Positions 1 through 9,323 of a stretch of DNA of 64,000 nt are shown in pieces. Origin of the DNA: JAVJST01 sp965229715 (GTDB taxonomy: Bacteria; Pseudomonadota; Alphaproteobacteria; Rhodospirillales; Casp-alpha2); assembly GCA_965229715.1 (NCBI GenBank), contig CBDDJL010000002.1:1426001-1490000 (forward strand), in the 5' to 3' direction. The notes under the pieces are model-generated. The model did not search any database. It was not told the origin of the DNA and was given only the letters and a program-made list of their open reading frames with translations. A program made the translations under genes and the position numbers. Within the stretch, counting starts at the first letter, position 1. Each line of letters starts with the position of its first letter.

Positions 1-142
1 CGGCAAGCGGGTCTTTCGCATGGCGCCGCTGCACCATCACTTCGAACAGAAGGGCTGGGCCGAGAGCACCATCGTCATCCGTTTCTGGATTATCGCGTCG
101 ATCCTGGCGTTGGCGGGTCTTGCGACCCTGAAACTCAGGTAG
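1..142 (+). CDS. mraY: MraY, C-terminal fragment (phospho-MurNAc-pentapeptide translocase)
   Basis: This is the last 46 codons of a gene that begins before the window, reading from base 2 to a TAG at 140-142. The fragment contains the PLHHHFE segment followed by a hydrophobic helix, which matches the C-terminal end of MraY, the membrane enzyme that transfers phospho-MurNAc-pentapeptide to undecaprenyl phosphate to make lipid I. Position directly upstream of murD in a dcw cluster agrees with that. Only the tail is visible, so completeness cannot be judged. Confidence 0.9.
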   Translation, partial: GKRVFRMAPLHHHFEQKGWAESTIVIRFWIIASILALAGLATLKLR

Positions 143-156
143 GGAGAGAGCAACCC

Positions 157-1571
157 GTGGTTCCCGTCACGTCATTCGCCGGATTGCCCGTCGCCGTACT
201 CGGCCTTGGTCGTGCGGGCACGGCGTCGGCCTTGGCGCTGCAGAACGGCGGCGCTTCGGTGTGGGCGTGGGACGATTCCGAGCGGGCGCGCGAACGGGCG
301 TTGATCGCCGGCGTTTCGCTGGCCGATCTTGACGCCTGCAACTGGTGTGAACTGACGACTCTTGTGCTTGCGCCCGGTATCCCGCTGCATTATCCGGCGC
401 CCCATCCGTTGGTCGCAGCCGCGCGGCAGGCCGGTTGCGAAATCATCGGCGAGATGGAGCTCCTTGCCCGCACCCAACCCGATGCCGCCTACATCGGCAT
501 TACCGGCACCAACGGCAAGTCGACGACAACGGCGCTCATCGGGCACATCTTCGATTGTGCCGAAAAGACCTATGCCGTCGGTGGCAATCTCGGTCAACCG
601 GCGCTTGATCTGGAGCCGCTCGGTCAGGGTGGCACGTACGTGTTGGAACTATCCTCCTACCAACTCGATCTCGTGCAGTCGGTCCGCTTCGACGCCGCAG
701 TCCTACTGAACATTTCCCCGGATCACCTCGATCGGCACGGCGGGCTGGACGGCTATGTCGCGGCCAAGCGACGTATCTTCGAGCGCCAATCCGGCGACGA
801 TGCGGCGATCATCGGGCTCGACGATCCTCATGCGCTAGCCGTTTACGAAGAATTGCGCAACACGGGCGATCAGCGTGTCATCGGCATCGCATCGACACGG
901 ACTGTCACGGGCGGCGTGTGGTGCACCGACGGAATCCTGGTCGACGATCTCGACGGCGGTGCGAAGCCGGTCATGGACCTCCGCAACATCGAAACCCTGC
1001 CTGGTGCGCACAACTGGCAGAATGCGGCAGCGGCGTACGCCGTCGCCCGTATTCGTGGAATGCGCGAGAAAACCATCGTCACGGCAATCCAATCCTACCC
1101 GGGCTGCCGCATCGTCAGGAACGCATACCCGGGCCGGACCACGTGCGCTACGTGAACGATTCCAAGGCCACCAATCCTGAGGCCACGCTGCGCGCGCTGG
1201 TCTGCTACGACGATATCTACTGGATCGCTGGCGGCCGCGCCAAGGATGGCGGTTTCGACTCGCTTGCGGACGGCCTCGGCGGCGTGCGGCATGCGCTGTT
1301 GATCGGCGAAGCGGCGGATGCATTGGCTGTATTCCTCAAGGGGCGTGTGCCGGTGACGTTGTCCGAGACCCTTGACCGCGCCGTCCGTCAGGCGACGACG
1401 CTGGCGCATGGCCGGGACAGTGAAGCGCCGGTGGTGCTGTTTTCGCCAGCCTGTGCATCCTTCGATCAGTTCGACAACTTCGAGCAACGCGGCGACGCGT
1501 TCCGTAGTGCGGTGGCGGGGCTTTGCGCGAACGACTCGGAACCGGCGAGTGCCGGAGGCGGCACAGCATGA
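157..1571 (+). CDS. murD: MurD, UDP-MurNAc-L-alanine:D-glutamate ligase, reading frame broken near 1098-1103
   Basis: MurD is the cytoplasmic ATP-dependent ligase that adds D-glutamate to UDP-MurNAc-L-Ala. The GTG at 157 is preceded by a purine-rich AGGGAGAGAG at 141-150. A nucleotide-binding GLGRAG is at residues 16-21 and the ATP loop GTNGKST at 117-123. The frame opened at 157 stops at 1155, but MurD similarity continues one frame back: around 1098-1103 (TACCCGGG) a single missing base, probably a C, separates SYPG from LPHRQER and VNDSKATN. Joining 157-1098 to 1098-1571 gives about 471 residues, a normal MurD length. The gene is essential and its neighbours are intact, so a sequencing or assembly indel is more likely than a real null allele. 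Its TGA overlaps the ftsW ATG. Confidence 0.9.
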
Positions 1572-2689
1572 CGGCCGTTGCGCGCACCGATACCAGTATC
1601 GTCGGCCGTTGGTGGTGGACCGTCGACCGGTGGATGCTGGTCGCCGTTGCGACCCTCGCGGTCATCGGTGGGCTGCTGACCTTGGCGGCCTCGCCCGCTG
1701 TGGCCGAACGCATCGGTTTCGGCATGTATCATTTCGCGACGCGCCAGATGGTGTTCCTGCCGCTCGGACTCATCACGATGATCGGAATTTCATTGCTGAC
1801 GCCCAAAGGCGTGAGACGTTTTGCGTTGTTGCTCACGGCAGGCGCCATGGTGGCGATGCTCCTGACGCTCGTCATCGGTGCCGAGGTCAAGGGCGCGACG
1901 CGGTGGATCAGGCTCGGTGGGTTTGCCGTCCAGCCGTCTGAGTTCGTCAAGCCGGGCTTCGCGGTAATGGCGGCATGGCTGTTCTCACGGCATTGTCTCG
2001 ATGAGCGGTTCCCGGGTCACATCATGGCAACGGCGTTGTTCCTGATGATTATCACGCTGCTTGCGCTGCAGCCCGATATCGGGATGTCGGTTGTCATCGC
2101 GGCGGTCTGGTCCGTGCAGTTTTTCATTGCTGGGCTTCCCATTGCACTGGTGTTTCTGCTCGGCATGCTGTTCCTGGGCGGTAGCGTCGGTGCGTATTTC
2201 GCCTTCGGCCACGTTCAGAGCCGTGTCGATCGCTTTTTCGATCCCGCATCGGGCGGCGGTTATCAGGTCAAGCGGGCGCTCGACGCATTGCGCGACGGCG
2301 GGCTGTTCGGTCGCGGTCCGGGCGAAGGACGGATCAAGGAAGTGCTGCCCGATGCGCACGCCGATTTTATCTTCGCGGTCGCGGCCGAGGAATTCGGCCT
2401 AATCGCCTGCGTGCTTCTGGTGCTGCTGTTCGCTGGCATCGTCATTCGCGGGCTCTCCAAGGCGTTTCGTGACGACGATCTCTTCATCATGCTGGCGGTT
2501 GGTGGTCTGACCGTACAGTTCGCGCTGCAGACGCTGGTTAACATGGCGTCGACTCTCAACATCATCCCGCCGAAAGGGATGACCCTGCCGTTCATTTCAT
2601 ATGGCGGTTCGTCGACCTTGGCGATCGGCATCACGCTCGGCATGATCCTTGCGCTGACCCGGGCCCGGCCGGGCGGGAAGGTGATATGA
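1568..2689 (+). CDS. ftsW: FtsW, septal peptidoglycan glycosyltransferase (SEDS family)
   Basis: FtsW is a polytopic inner-membrane SEDS protein that polymerises septal peptidoglycan together with its cognate PBP. The 373-residue product is strongly hydrophobic. It carries the SEDS hallmarks KGATRWI and QPSEFVKP in the first half and PPKGMTLPFISYGGSS near the C terminus. I chose the ATG at 1568 because it overlaps the murD stop as ATGA and gives a normal N terminus; an in-frame start at 1523 would run well into murD. The stop overlaps the murG start in the same way, so translation of murD, ftsW and murG is probably coupled. Confidence 0.95.
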   Translation: MTAVARTDTSIVGRWWWTVDRWMLVAVATLAVIGGLLTLAASPAVAERIGFGMYHFATRQMVFLPLGLITMIGISLLTPKGVRRFALLLTAGAMVAMLLTLVIGAEVKGATRWIRLGGFAVQPSEFVKPGFAVMAAWLFSRHCLDERFPGHIMATALFLMIITLLALQPDIGMSVVIAAVWSVQFFIAGLPIALVFLLGMLFLGGSVGAYFAFGHVQSRVDRFFDPASGGGYQVKRALDALRDGGLFGRGPGEGRIKEVLPDAHADFIFAVAAEEFGLIACVLLVLLFAGIVIRGLSKAFRDDDLFIMLAVGGLTVQFALQTLVNMASTLNIIPPKGMTLPFISYGGSSTLAIGITLGMILALTRARPGGKVI

Positions 2690-3819
2690 TGATCGTCGGC
2701 AAGCGTCTTATCGCGCTCGCGGCCGGCGGAACGGCCGGCCACGTGTTTCCAGCGGTTGCCTTGGCGCATGAATTGATGGCGCGCGGTCATGCGGTCGTGC
2801 TGGTGACCGACGCGCGCGGCGGTGCCATTCAAGGCCTCGACGGGGTCGCCATTCATCATGTCAACGCGGGCGGCCTTGCCGGTAAAAATCTTGTGCGCCG
2901 GCTGGTCGGCGTCATGGAACTCGGCATCGGAACCTTGCAAGCGCGCGGCGTGCTGCGCCGGCTTCGCCCGGATTTGGTCATCGGGTTCGGCGGATACGCC
3001 TCGGTGCCGACGATGATGGCCGCCACCATGGGCGGTTACCGGACCGCGATCCACGAACAGAACGCCGTGTTGGGCCGCGCCAATCGATTGCTGGCAAGCC
3101 GCGTCGGCAGGATAGCGCTCTCGTTCGCCAAAAGCCGCGGCCTGCCGGAAGGAACCGGCGACAAGATCGAGCACACCGGCATGCCGGTGCGGCCCGAAAT
3201 CGCCGCCCTGAACGAGCGCGTCGAAGACCATGATCACGCGGCCGAGATCGGGGTCTTGATCATCGGCGGGAGCCAGGGCGCGCGGGTGTTGAGCGACGTC
3301 GTTCCGGCGGCCATCGCCCAGCTTCCCGACGAGTCCCGCGCCAAACTCAGGATCGTTCAGCAATGTCGTGCGGAAGACCTGGACCGGGTGCGGTCGATCT
3401 ACGCGGATCTCGATGTCGATGCCGACCTTGCATCGTTTTTTGACGACATGCCGGCGCGCCTCGCGGCGGCGGATCTGACGATTAGCCGTTCAGGCGCGTC
3501 ATCGGTCGCCGAGATTCTCGCCGCCGGACGGCCGGCCATTCTTGTGCCGTACCCGCATGCCATCGACGACCATCAATCGGCAAACGCTCACGCGGTCGCG
3601 GAAATCGGCGGCGGCTGGCTGATGGACCAATCGATCTTCACGCCGGATCGTCTCGCCGAGCGGATGTCGGCCCTGCTCGAAAATCCGCAGTTGCTGGATG
3701 CCGCAGCGGCGGCGGCCAAGCGTGCCGGGCGGGGCGATGCCGCGCATCGCCTTGCCGATATGACAGAGCGCATGATTTCCGGGAATGGCTCGAGCGACGG
3801 CGGGAGGGCCGCGGCATGA
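2686..3819 (+). CDS. murG: MurG, lipid II-forming UDP-GlcNAc transferase
   Basis: MurG adds GlcNAc from UDP-GlcNAc to lipid I at the inner face of the membrane, forming lipid II. The 377-residue product has the first glycine loop GGTAGH at residues 14-19, the GFGGYASVP loop, the HEQNAVLGRANR segment, and C-domain motifs SRSGASS and HAIDDHQSANA that bind the nucleotide sugar. The start ATG at 2686 overlaps the ftsW TGA and the gene overlaps murC by 4 bases. The C-terminal tail beyond the GT-B fold is Ala/Gly/Ser-rich. Length and motifs are normal for the family. Confidence 0.96.
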   Translation: MMIVGKRLIALAAGGTAGHVFPAVALAHELMARGHAVVLVTDARGGAIQGLDGVAIHHVNAGGLAGKNLVRRLVGVMELGIGTLQARGVLRRLRPDLVIGFGGYASVPTMMAATMGGYRTAIHEQNAVLGRANRLLASRVGRIALSFAKSRGLPEGTGDKIEHTGMPVRPEIAALNERVEDHDHAAEIGVLIIGGSQGARVLSDVVPAAIAQLPDESRAKLRIVQQCRAEDLDRVRSIYADLDVDADLASFFDDMPARLAAADLTISRSGASSVAEILAAGRPAILVPYPHAIDDHQSANAHAVAEIGGGWLMDQSIFTPDRLAERMSALLENPQLLDAAAAAAKRAGRGDAAHRLADMTERMISGNGSSDGGRAAA

Positions 3820-5246
3820 AGACCATCCCCATCGATCTCGGGACCATTCACTTCGTCGGCATCGGCGGCATCGGGATGAGCGGTATCGCGGAGGTGCTGC
3901 ACAATCTCGGGTACGCGGTACAAGGCAGCGACATTGCCGAGAACGCCAATGTGGCCAGGCTTCGTGAACTCGGCGTATCGGTCGTCATCGGGCACGCGGC
4001 CGAAAATCTCGGCGACGCCGGTGTCGTCGTTATTTCGTCTGCCGTCAGGAGCGACAATCCGGAGGTCATGGCGGCTCGAACCCGTCTGATCCCCGTTGTG
4101 CGTCGCGCCGAAATGCTCGCCGAACTCATGCGTTTGAAGGCAAACGTCGCCGTCGGCGGTACGCACGGCAAAACGACCACCACGTCAATGGTTGCCGCCC
4201 TGTTCGAAACCGCGAGTCACGACCCGACAGTAATCAACGGCGGCATCATCAATGTCTGGGGCAGCAACGCCCGCGTCGGCGAGGGCGATTGGATGATCGT
4301 CGAGGCCGACGAGTCGGACGGAACGTTCGTCAAGTTACCCGCAACCATCGCCGTCGTGACCAACATGGATCCGGAGCATCTCGACCATTACGGCAGTTTC
4401 GACGGTGTCCGCGATGCGTTCGTCACGTTTGTCGAGAATATTCCTTTCTATGGTTTCGCCGTGCTTTGCGTCGACCATCCCGAGGTTCAAGCACTGATCC
4501 CGAGGGTTTCCGACCGTCGCGTGGTGACTTACGGCTTCAGCCCGCAAGCCGACGTCCGGTGCGTTGACATGACGGCGGTCGACGCCGGCATGCGGTTCCG
4601 AGTTGAAATCACCGACCGGCGTAACGACGAGCGCCATGTCATCGACGATCTGTTGTTGCCGATGCATGGCCGGCACAATGTCCAAAACGCTCTTGTCGTT
4701 GTCGCCATCGGCCATGAACTGGATTTCGGTGACGAGGTTATCCGCAACGCGCTGGGTGGGTTCGGCGGCGTGAAACGGCGCTTCACCCGAACCGGCGAGG
4801 CCGGCGGCATCGCGGTGATTGACGACTATGGCCATCATCCGGTTGAGATTCTTGCCGTACTCGATGCTGCGCGTCACGCGACATCGGGAAAGGTTATCGC
4901 CGTGGTGCAGCCGCACAGGTACACGCGGCTTCGCGATCTGTTCGAGGAATTCTGCGCCTGTTTCAACGACGCCGATGCGGTCATCGTCGCCGATGTCTAT
5001 CCGGCGGGCGAGGAACCGATCGAGGGCGCCGATCGGGACGCGCTCGCGGCTGGGCTCGTTGAGCGCGGACACCGTCACGTTTCCGTCCTCGAATCGCCGG
5101 AAGATCTCGCTCGTCAGGTACTGGATGTCGCGTCAGACGGCGACCTCGTGGTCTGCCTCGGCGCCGGTAACATCACCCAATGGGCGAACGCCCTGCCGGA
5201 GAACATGACGACGTTGCTGAGTGCTAAATCGGAGGCCGGCGAATGA
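3816..5246 (+). CDS. murC: MurC, UDP-N-acetylmuramate:L-alanine ligase
   Basis: MurC attaches L-alanine to UDP-MurNAc, the first amino acid of the stem peptide, in the cytoplasm. The 476-residue product has an N-terminal dinucleotide-type loop GIGGIGMSG at 15-23 and the Mur ligase ATP loop GTHGKTT at 115-121. Further family motifs are VEADESDGTF, a HNVQNAL segment and DDYGHHPVEI in the C-terminal domain. It overlaps murG upstream and murB downstream by 4 bases each, consistent with coupled translation. Nothing unusual is seen in the sequence. Confidence 0.96.
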   Translation: MKTIPIDLGTIHFVGIGGIGMSGIAEVLHNLGYAVQGSDIAENANVARLRELGVSVVIGHAAENLGDAGVVVISSAVRSDNPEVMAARTRLIPVVRRAEMLAELMRLKANVAVGGTHGKTTTTSMVAALFETASHDPTVINGGIINVWGSNARVGEGDWMIVEADESDGTFVKLPATIAVVTNMDPEHLDHYGSFDGVRDAFVTFVENIPFYGFAVLCVDHPEVQALIPRVSDRRVVTYGFSPQADVRCVDMTAVDAGMRFRVEITDRRNDERHVIDDLLLPMHGRHNVQNALVVVAIGHELDFGDEVIRNALGGFGGVKRRFTRTGEAGGIAVIDDYGHHPVEILAVLDAARHATSGKVIAVVQPHRYTRLRDLFEEFCACFNDADAVIVADVYPAGEEPIEGADRDALAAGLVERGHRHVSVLESPEDLARQVLDVASDGDLVVCLGAGNITQWANALPENMTTLLSAKSEAGE

Positions 5247-6193
5247 TGGCGGCGTCACGACAAGACATGTCAGTCATGGAGAGGCTGCCAGAGGTCCGGG
5301 GGGCCTACACGCCAAATGCCGATATCGCACGGTTCACGTGGTTTCGGACGGGCGGTCCTGCCGACGTACTCTATCAACCGGCGGATACCGACGATTTGCG
5401 CGCATTCATGGCCTGTTGCCCGGCCGACATTCCAGTCATGGCCATCGGTGTCGGATCGAACATGTTGGTTCGCGATGGCGGTGTGCGCGGCGTCGTTATC
5501 CGGCTTGGCCGGCCGTTCGCCGGCGTCGAGGTGAACGATGACCGTGTTGCAGCCGGTGCTGCCGCCGTTGATGTTTCGGTTGCCGCGAAGGCCCGCGATG
5601 CGTCCTTGTCGGGCCTCGAGTTCCTGAGCGGCATTCCCGGTACCATCGGTGGCGCGGTACGGATGAATGCCGGCGCCTACGATGTCGAAGTGAAGGATGT
5701 TCTCGTGTCGGCCGAGATCGTCGAGCGGTCCGGCGAGAGGCGTGAAGCGGCATGCGGCGACCTCGGGTTCGGTTATCGTCATAGCGATATCGCAGCCGAT
5801 GCCGTTGTCGTTTCGGCGGTCTTTCAGGGTTCTCCGGGCGAGAGGAGGGCCATTGCCGCCCGGATGGATGAAATCCGTCAAAATCGCGAGGATAGCCAAC
5901 CGCTTCGTACTCGGACGGGCGGTTCGACGTTCCGGAACCCCGACGGCCACAAGGCTTGGAAGCTGATCGAGGCCGCCGGCTGTCGCGGGTTGATGCGCGG
6001 CGCGGCACAGGTTTCGGAAAAGCACTGCAATTTCCTGATCAACACCGGCGGCGCGACCGGCGCCGATATCGAGGGCCTCGGCGAGGAGGTTCGCCGCCGT
6101 GTGCTCGCCGAGACGGGTGTCACGCTGGAATGGGAAATTCGGCGCATCGGCGAACCCGATCCCGACAGCGGACCGAAGGAGATTTCGTCATGA
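5243..6193 (+). CDS. murB: MurB, UDP-N-acetylenolpyruvoylglucosamine reductase
   Basis: MurB is the FAD- and NADPH-dependent enzyme that reduces UDP-GlcNAc-enolpyruvate to UDP-MurNAc. The 316-residue product shows WFRTGGPA at about 33-40, the FAD-binding GVGSNMLVRDGG at 69-80, SGIPGTIGGAVRMNAGAYD, and the C-terminal segments GGSTFRNP and SEKHCNFLIN. The compact length fits the type II MurB fold common in alphaproteobacteria. A second in-frame ATG three bases downstream of 5243 is equally possible as start. It overlaps murC at the 5' end and ddl at the 3' end. Confidence 0.95.
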   Translation: MMAASRQDMSVMERLPEVRGAYTPNADIARFTWFRTGGPADVLYQPADTDDLRAFMACCPADIPVMAIGVGSNMLVRDGGVRGVVIRLGRPFAGVEVNDDRVAAGAAAVDVSVAAKARDASLSGLEFLSGIPGTIGGAVRMNAGAYDVEVKDVLVSAEIVERSGERREAACGDLGFGYRHSDIAADAVVVSAVFQGSPGERRAIAARMDEIRQNREDSQPLRTRTGGSTFRNPDGHKAWKLIEAAGCRGLMRGAAQVSEKHCNFLINTGGATGADIEGLGEEVRRRVLAETGVTLEWEIRRIGEPDPDSGPKEISS

Positions 6194-7107
6194 CCAAGCA
6201 TGTCGCTGTTCTGATGGGCGGATGGTCGGCTGAGCGCGAGGTTTCGCTGGTGACCGGCGCCGCGTGCTCCAACGCGCTCAAGGCTGCCGGTTACTCGGTG
6301 ACATCAATCGACGTGCAGCGCGACATGGGCCGACTGATGACCCGGCTGTTGCCGCACCCGGATGCCGTCTTCAACGCTCTCCATGGACGGTTCGGCGAGG
6401 ACGGTTGCGTTCAGGGCGTTCTCGATATCGTCGGCATTCCCTATACCCATTCCGGCCTGCTCGCGTCGGCCATCGCCATGGACAAGCCGATGGCAAAGCG
6501 CCTGTTCGCGGCGGCGGATATTCCGGTCGCAGAAGACGTAATCGTCTCAGAGGCGGAGATTCGCGCCGGCGATCCCATGCCGAGACCCTACGTCGTGAAG
6601 CCGACCAACGAGGGATCCAGCGTCGGCGTTCATATCGTTCGCGATGGCGATAACAGCGTGCCGTACTCGGAAGCCGGCTGGCCCTGGGGCGACCACGTCA
6701 TGGTCGAACGCTTCATTCCCGGCCGCGAGCTGAGTGTTGCCGTGATGGGCAAGGGTGCCGATGCAAAAGGTATTTCGGTCACCGAAATCACAACGCAACG
6801 AGGTTTTTACGATTACGACGCAAAATACTCCGACGGCGGTTCGCAACATGTCGTGCCGGCCGACGTGCCGAAGGACATCTTCGACGAGGCGACCCGCCTG
6901 TCGGAGGTCGCCCATCGGACGCTTGGCTGTCGGGGCGTGACACGCGCCGACCTGAGATATGACGGAGAGACGCTCTACATGCTGGAAGTGAACACCCAAC
7001 CTGGAATGACGCCGACATCGCTGGTGCCGGAACAGGCGGCGGCAGTCGGCATGTCATTCGAGGAGTTGGTCTCATGGATGGTGGAGAACGCGGAGTGCGA
7101 CTCATGA
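6190..7107 (+). CDS. ddl: D-alanine--D-alanine ligase
   Basis: Ddl is the cytoplasmic ATP-grasp enzyme that makes the D-Ala-D-Ala dipeptide later added by MurF. The 305-residue product begins with HVAVLMGGWSAEREVSL, the classic Ddl N terminus. It has ALHGRFGEDG, the ATP-grasp segment VVKPTNEGSSVGV, and the C-terminal metal-binding LEVNTQPGMT. I use the ATG at 6190, which overlaps the murB TGA as ATGA; an open frame reaching back to 5956 lies inside murB and lacks Ddl-like residues. The stop overlaps the ftsQ start. Confidence 0.95.
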   Translation: MTKHVAVLMGGWSAEREVSLVTGAACSNALKAAGYSVTSIDVQRDMGRLMTRLLPHPDAVFNALHGRFGEDGCVQGVLDIVGIPYTHSGLLASAIAMDKPMAKRLFAAADIPVAEDVIVSEAEIRAGDPMPRPYVVKPTNEGSSVGVHIVRDGDNSVPYSEAGWPWGDHVMVERFIPGRELSVAVMGKGADAKGISVTEITTQRGFYDYDAKYSDGGSQHVVPADVPKDIFDEATRLSEVAHRTLGCRGVTRADLRYDGETLYMLEVNTQPGMTPTSLVPEQAAAVGMSFEELVSWMVENAECDS

Positions 7108-7949
7108 TGTGGTTCGGGCGAGGCAACAAGACAACCAAGGGCAAGCCCCGCAAACGGGCCCAGCCGCTCTGGCAACGCAGCGGGTTCCGCACAGCGTTGA
7201 TTGCCGCGGTGGCGTTTGCGCTGGGCGCCGGCGGCTGGTGGTCAATCCGGGCCGGTCACGTCGATCGTGTTGCTGCGACGGCCTTGGAACGGATCGTCGC
7301 CCTGTCTGCGCGTCTCGGTCTCGAGGTCGGCGAGGTTCTCGTTGTCGGGAGGCAAGAGACCGACCGTGACGCCCTGCTTTCCGCACTCGGTACCGGAAGA
7401 GGCGCGCCGATCCTCGCTTTCGATGTCGAGGCAGCGCGGACACGGATCGAGGAATTGCCCTGGGTCCGAACGGCGTCGGTCGAACGGCTGCTGCCAGGCA
7501 CGATTCTGCTTACCGTCGAGGAACGCCGGCCGCTCGCCCTTTGGCAACACGACGGGCAGTTCGCGCTCATCGATTACGAAGGCGTGGTCATCACCCGGGA
7601 CGACTTCGCGCACCATGGCGACCTGATGGTGGTCGTCGGCGAGGATGCGCCGCAGCATGCGGCAGCTCTGCTGGAAATGCTGGGTTCGCAACCGGAACTC
7701 ATGGAGCACGTCAGCGCTGCCGTTCGTGTCGGCGGCCGACGATGGAATTTGCGGATGATGGAAGGCATCGACGTTCGCCTGCCGGAAGAGGGGGCGGCGA
7801 CGGCATGGTTCCGCCTCGCTGAGTACGACCGCGAGCACAAGGTGCTCGCACGCGATGTCGAAGTTGTCGACCTCCGCGTGCCGGATCGGCTCATCGTGCG
7901 CAAGACCGGCGACGAGGGCAGCACGTTGAATACGGGACAAGAAACCTGA
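7104..7949 (+). CDS. ftsQ: FtsQ, divisome membrane protein
   Basis: FtsQ is a bitopic inner-membrane protein that recruits later divisome components through a periplasmic POTRA domain. The 281-residue product starts with a basic cytoplasmic segment (residues 8-22), one membrane helix at about 29-47, then a POTRA-like region beginning near residue 70 and an FtsQ-type domain with LPWVRTASVERLLPGTI. The start ATG at 7104 overlaps the ddl TGA; a second ATG follows directly. The assignment rests on domain architecture plus its place between ddl and ftsA, since FtsQ is poorly conserved. Confidence 0.92.
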   Translation: MMWFGRGNKTTKGKPRKRAQPLWQRSGFRTALIAAVAFALGAGGWWSIRAGHVDRVAATALERIVALSARLGLEVGEVLVVGRQETDRDALLSALGTGRGAPILAFDVEAARTRIEELPWVRTASVERLLPGTILLTVEERRPLALWQHDGQFALIDYEGVVITRDDFAHHGDLMVVVGEDAPQHAAALLEMLGSQPELMEHVSAAVRVGGRRWNLRMMEGIDVRLPEEGAATAWFRLAEYDREHKVLARDVEVVDLRVPDRLIVRKTGDEGSTLNTGQET

Positions 7950-7989
7950 TCCGAAGAACCCGGACAGGGGAAACGAGGAAGAACGAAGA

Positions 7990-9249
7990 ATGAAAAACGG
8001 TAACGGACATTCGCGAACCAAGAACGGACTTGTTGCAGCGCTCGATATCGGTACGTCGAAAATTTGCTGCCTAATCGCCAAGAACAGTGAGTTCGGGCCC
8101 AAGATCATCGGCATAGGTCATCACGTGTCCGCTGGCGTGAGAAATGGCGCCGTGGTCGATATGGATGCGCTCGAGACGGCCATCCGAGCCACCGTCGAAA
8201 CGGCGGAGCAGATGGCCGGCGAGAACATTCGCGACGTCATTATCAATCTTGCAAGCGGTAGCGTTGGTTCGAGACTGATTGCCTACGAAGTCTCAACAGC
8301 CGGCCATCGCATCGACGAGGCCGATCTCCGCCGTTTGCTCGATCCTGCCGCCGTTCCGGCGGAGCAAGACGGTCGCGAGCGGTTGGCTACGATCCCGGTT
8401 GGTTACAGCATCGACGGTACGCGCGGGGTACGTGACCCGATCGGCATGCACGGCGACCGCCTGGCGGTGAATCTGCATGTCATCAGTGCCTCGGGGGCGG
8501 CAATCCGCAACCTCGAAACTGTCGTTGAGCGATGCCACCTGAATGTCGCGAAGGTCGTCGTCGGGCCTCACGCCGCCGCCCTTTCGTGCCTTGTCGGCGA
8601 TGAGACCAAGCTCGGCGTCACCATGATCGATATCGGCGGTGGAGCGACCGGCGTATCCGTCTTTTTCGATGGCGAACTTGTTCATACCAACGTTCTTCCG
8701 GTTGGCGGCGGGCACATCACCAACGATATCGCCCGCGGCTTGTCGACGCCGCTGATCCAGGCCGAACGGATCAAGACCCTGTTTGCCAGCGCGATCCCCT
8801 CGTCGAGCGATGACCGCGCAGTGATCGAAGTGCCGCTGATCGGCGAGGAAGGCGCCAGCGAGGCGAGTCAGGTACCGCGCTCGATGCTGGTTGGCATCGT
8901 CAGGCCCCGTGTGCAGGAAATCATGGAACTGGTGCGCGACCGTCTTGCTGAAGCCGGCTTCGATCAGGTCTCCGGGCCGCGCGTCGTGCTGACCGGTGGG
9001 GGCGCCCTATTGCCGGGAATCGCGGATGTTGCGTCCGACATCCTCGATCGGCATGTGCGTATCGGCCGGCCGCGCCCGATCCAGGGACTCGCAGACTCTG
9101 TTTCCAGTCCGCAGTTCTCTGTCGCCGCGGGCCTCATCAACTATGCAACCAGCACCCGGCCGCAACTGCCGGCCGAGGCGATGCGGCGCGGCGAAGTCGC
9201 TGCCGGAGGGTTCGGCCGAATCGGTCAATGGCTGAGGGACAACTTCTAA
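7990..9249 (+). CDS. ftsA: FtsA, actin-like divisome membrane tether
   Basis: FtsA is an actin-family ATPase that anchors FtsZ filaments to the membrane through a C-terminal amphipathic helix. The 419-residue product has the phosphate-1 loop DIGTSKICCLIA at about 19-30, the phosphate-2 segment IDIGGGATGVSVF, the adenosine motif VVLTGGGALLPGI, and a C-terminal GRIGQWLRDNF that looks like the membrane-targeting helix. It follows ftsQ after a 40-base gap with GGGGAAACGAGGAAG upstream of the ATG, a plausible ribosome-binding region. Confidence 0.95.
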   Translation: MKNGNGHSRTKNGLVAALDIGTSKICCLIAKNSEFGPKIIGIGHHVSAGVRNGAVVDMDALETAIRATVETAEQMAGENIRDVIINLASGSVGSRLIAYEVSTAGHRIDEADLRRLLDPAAVPAEQDGRERLATIPVGYSIDGTRGVRDPIGMHGDRLAVNLHVISASGAAIRNLETVVERCHLNVAKVVVGPHAAALSCLVGDETKLGVTMIDIGGGATGVSVFFDGELVHTNVLPVGGGHITNDIARGLSTPLIQAERIKTLFASAIPSSSDDRAVIEVPLIGEEGASEASQVPRSMLVGIVRPRVQEIMELVRDRLAEAGFDQVSGPRVVLTGGGALLPGIADVASDILDRHVRIGRPRPIQGLADSVSSPQFSVAAGLINYATSTRPQLPAEAMRRGEVAAGGFGRIGQWLRDNF

Positions 9250-9323
9250 GCAATCGGAATCAAACGGGGAATCGTTCCCGCGTTCATGAGTTGAAAACCA
9301 TTTTGGGATATTCGGAGGGCAGC

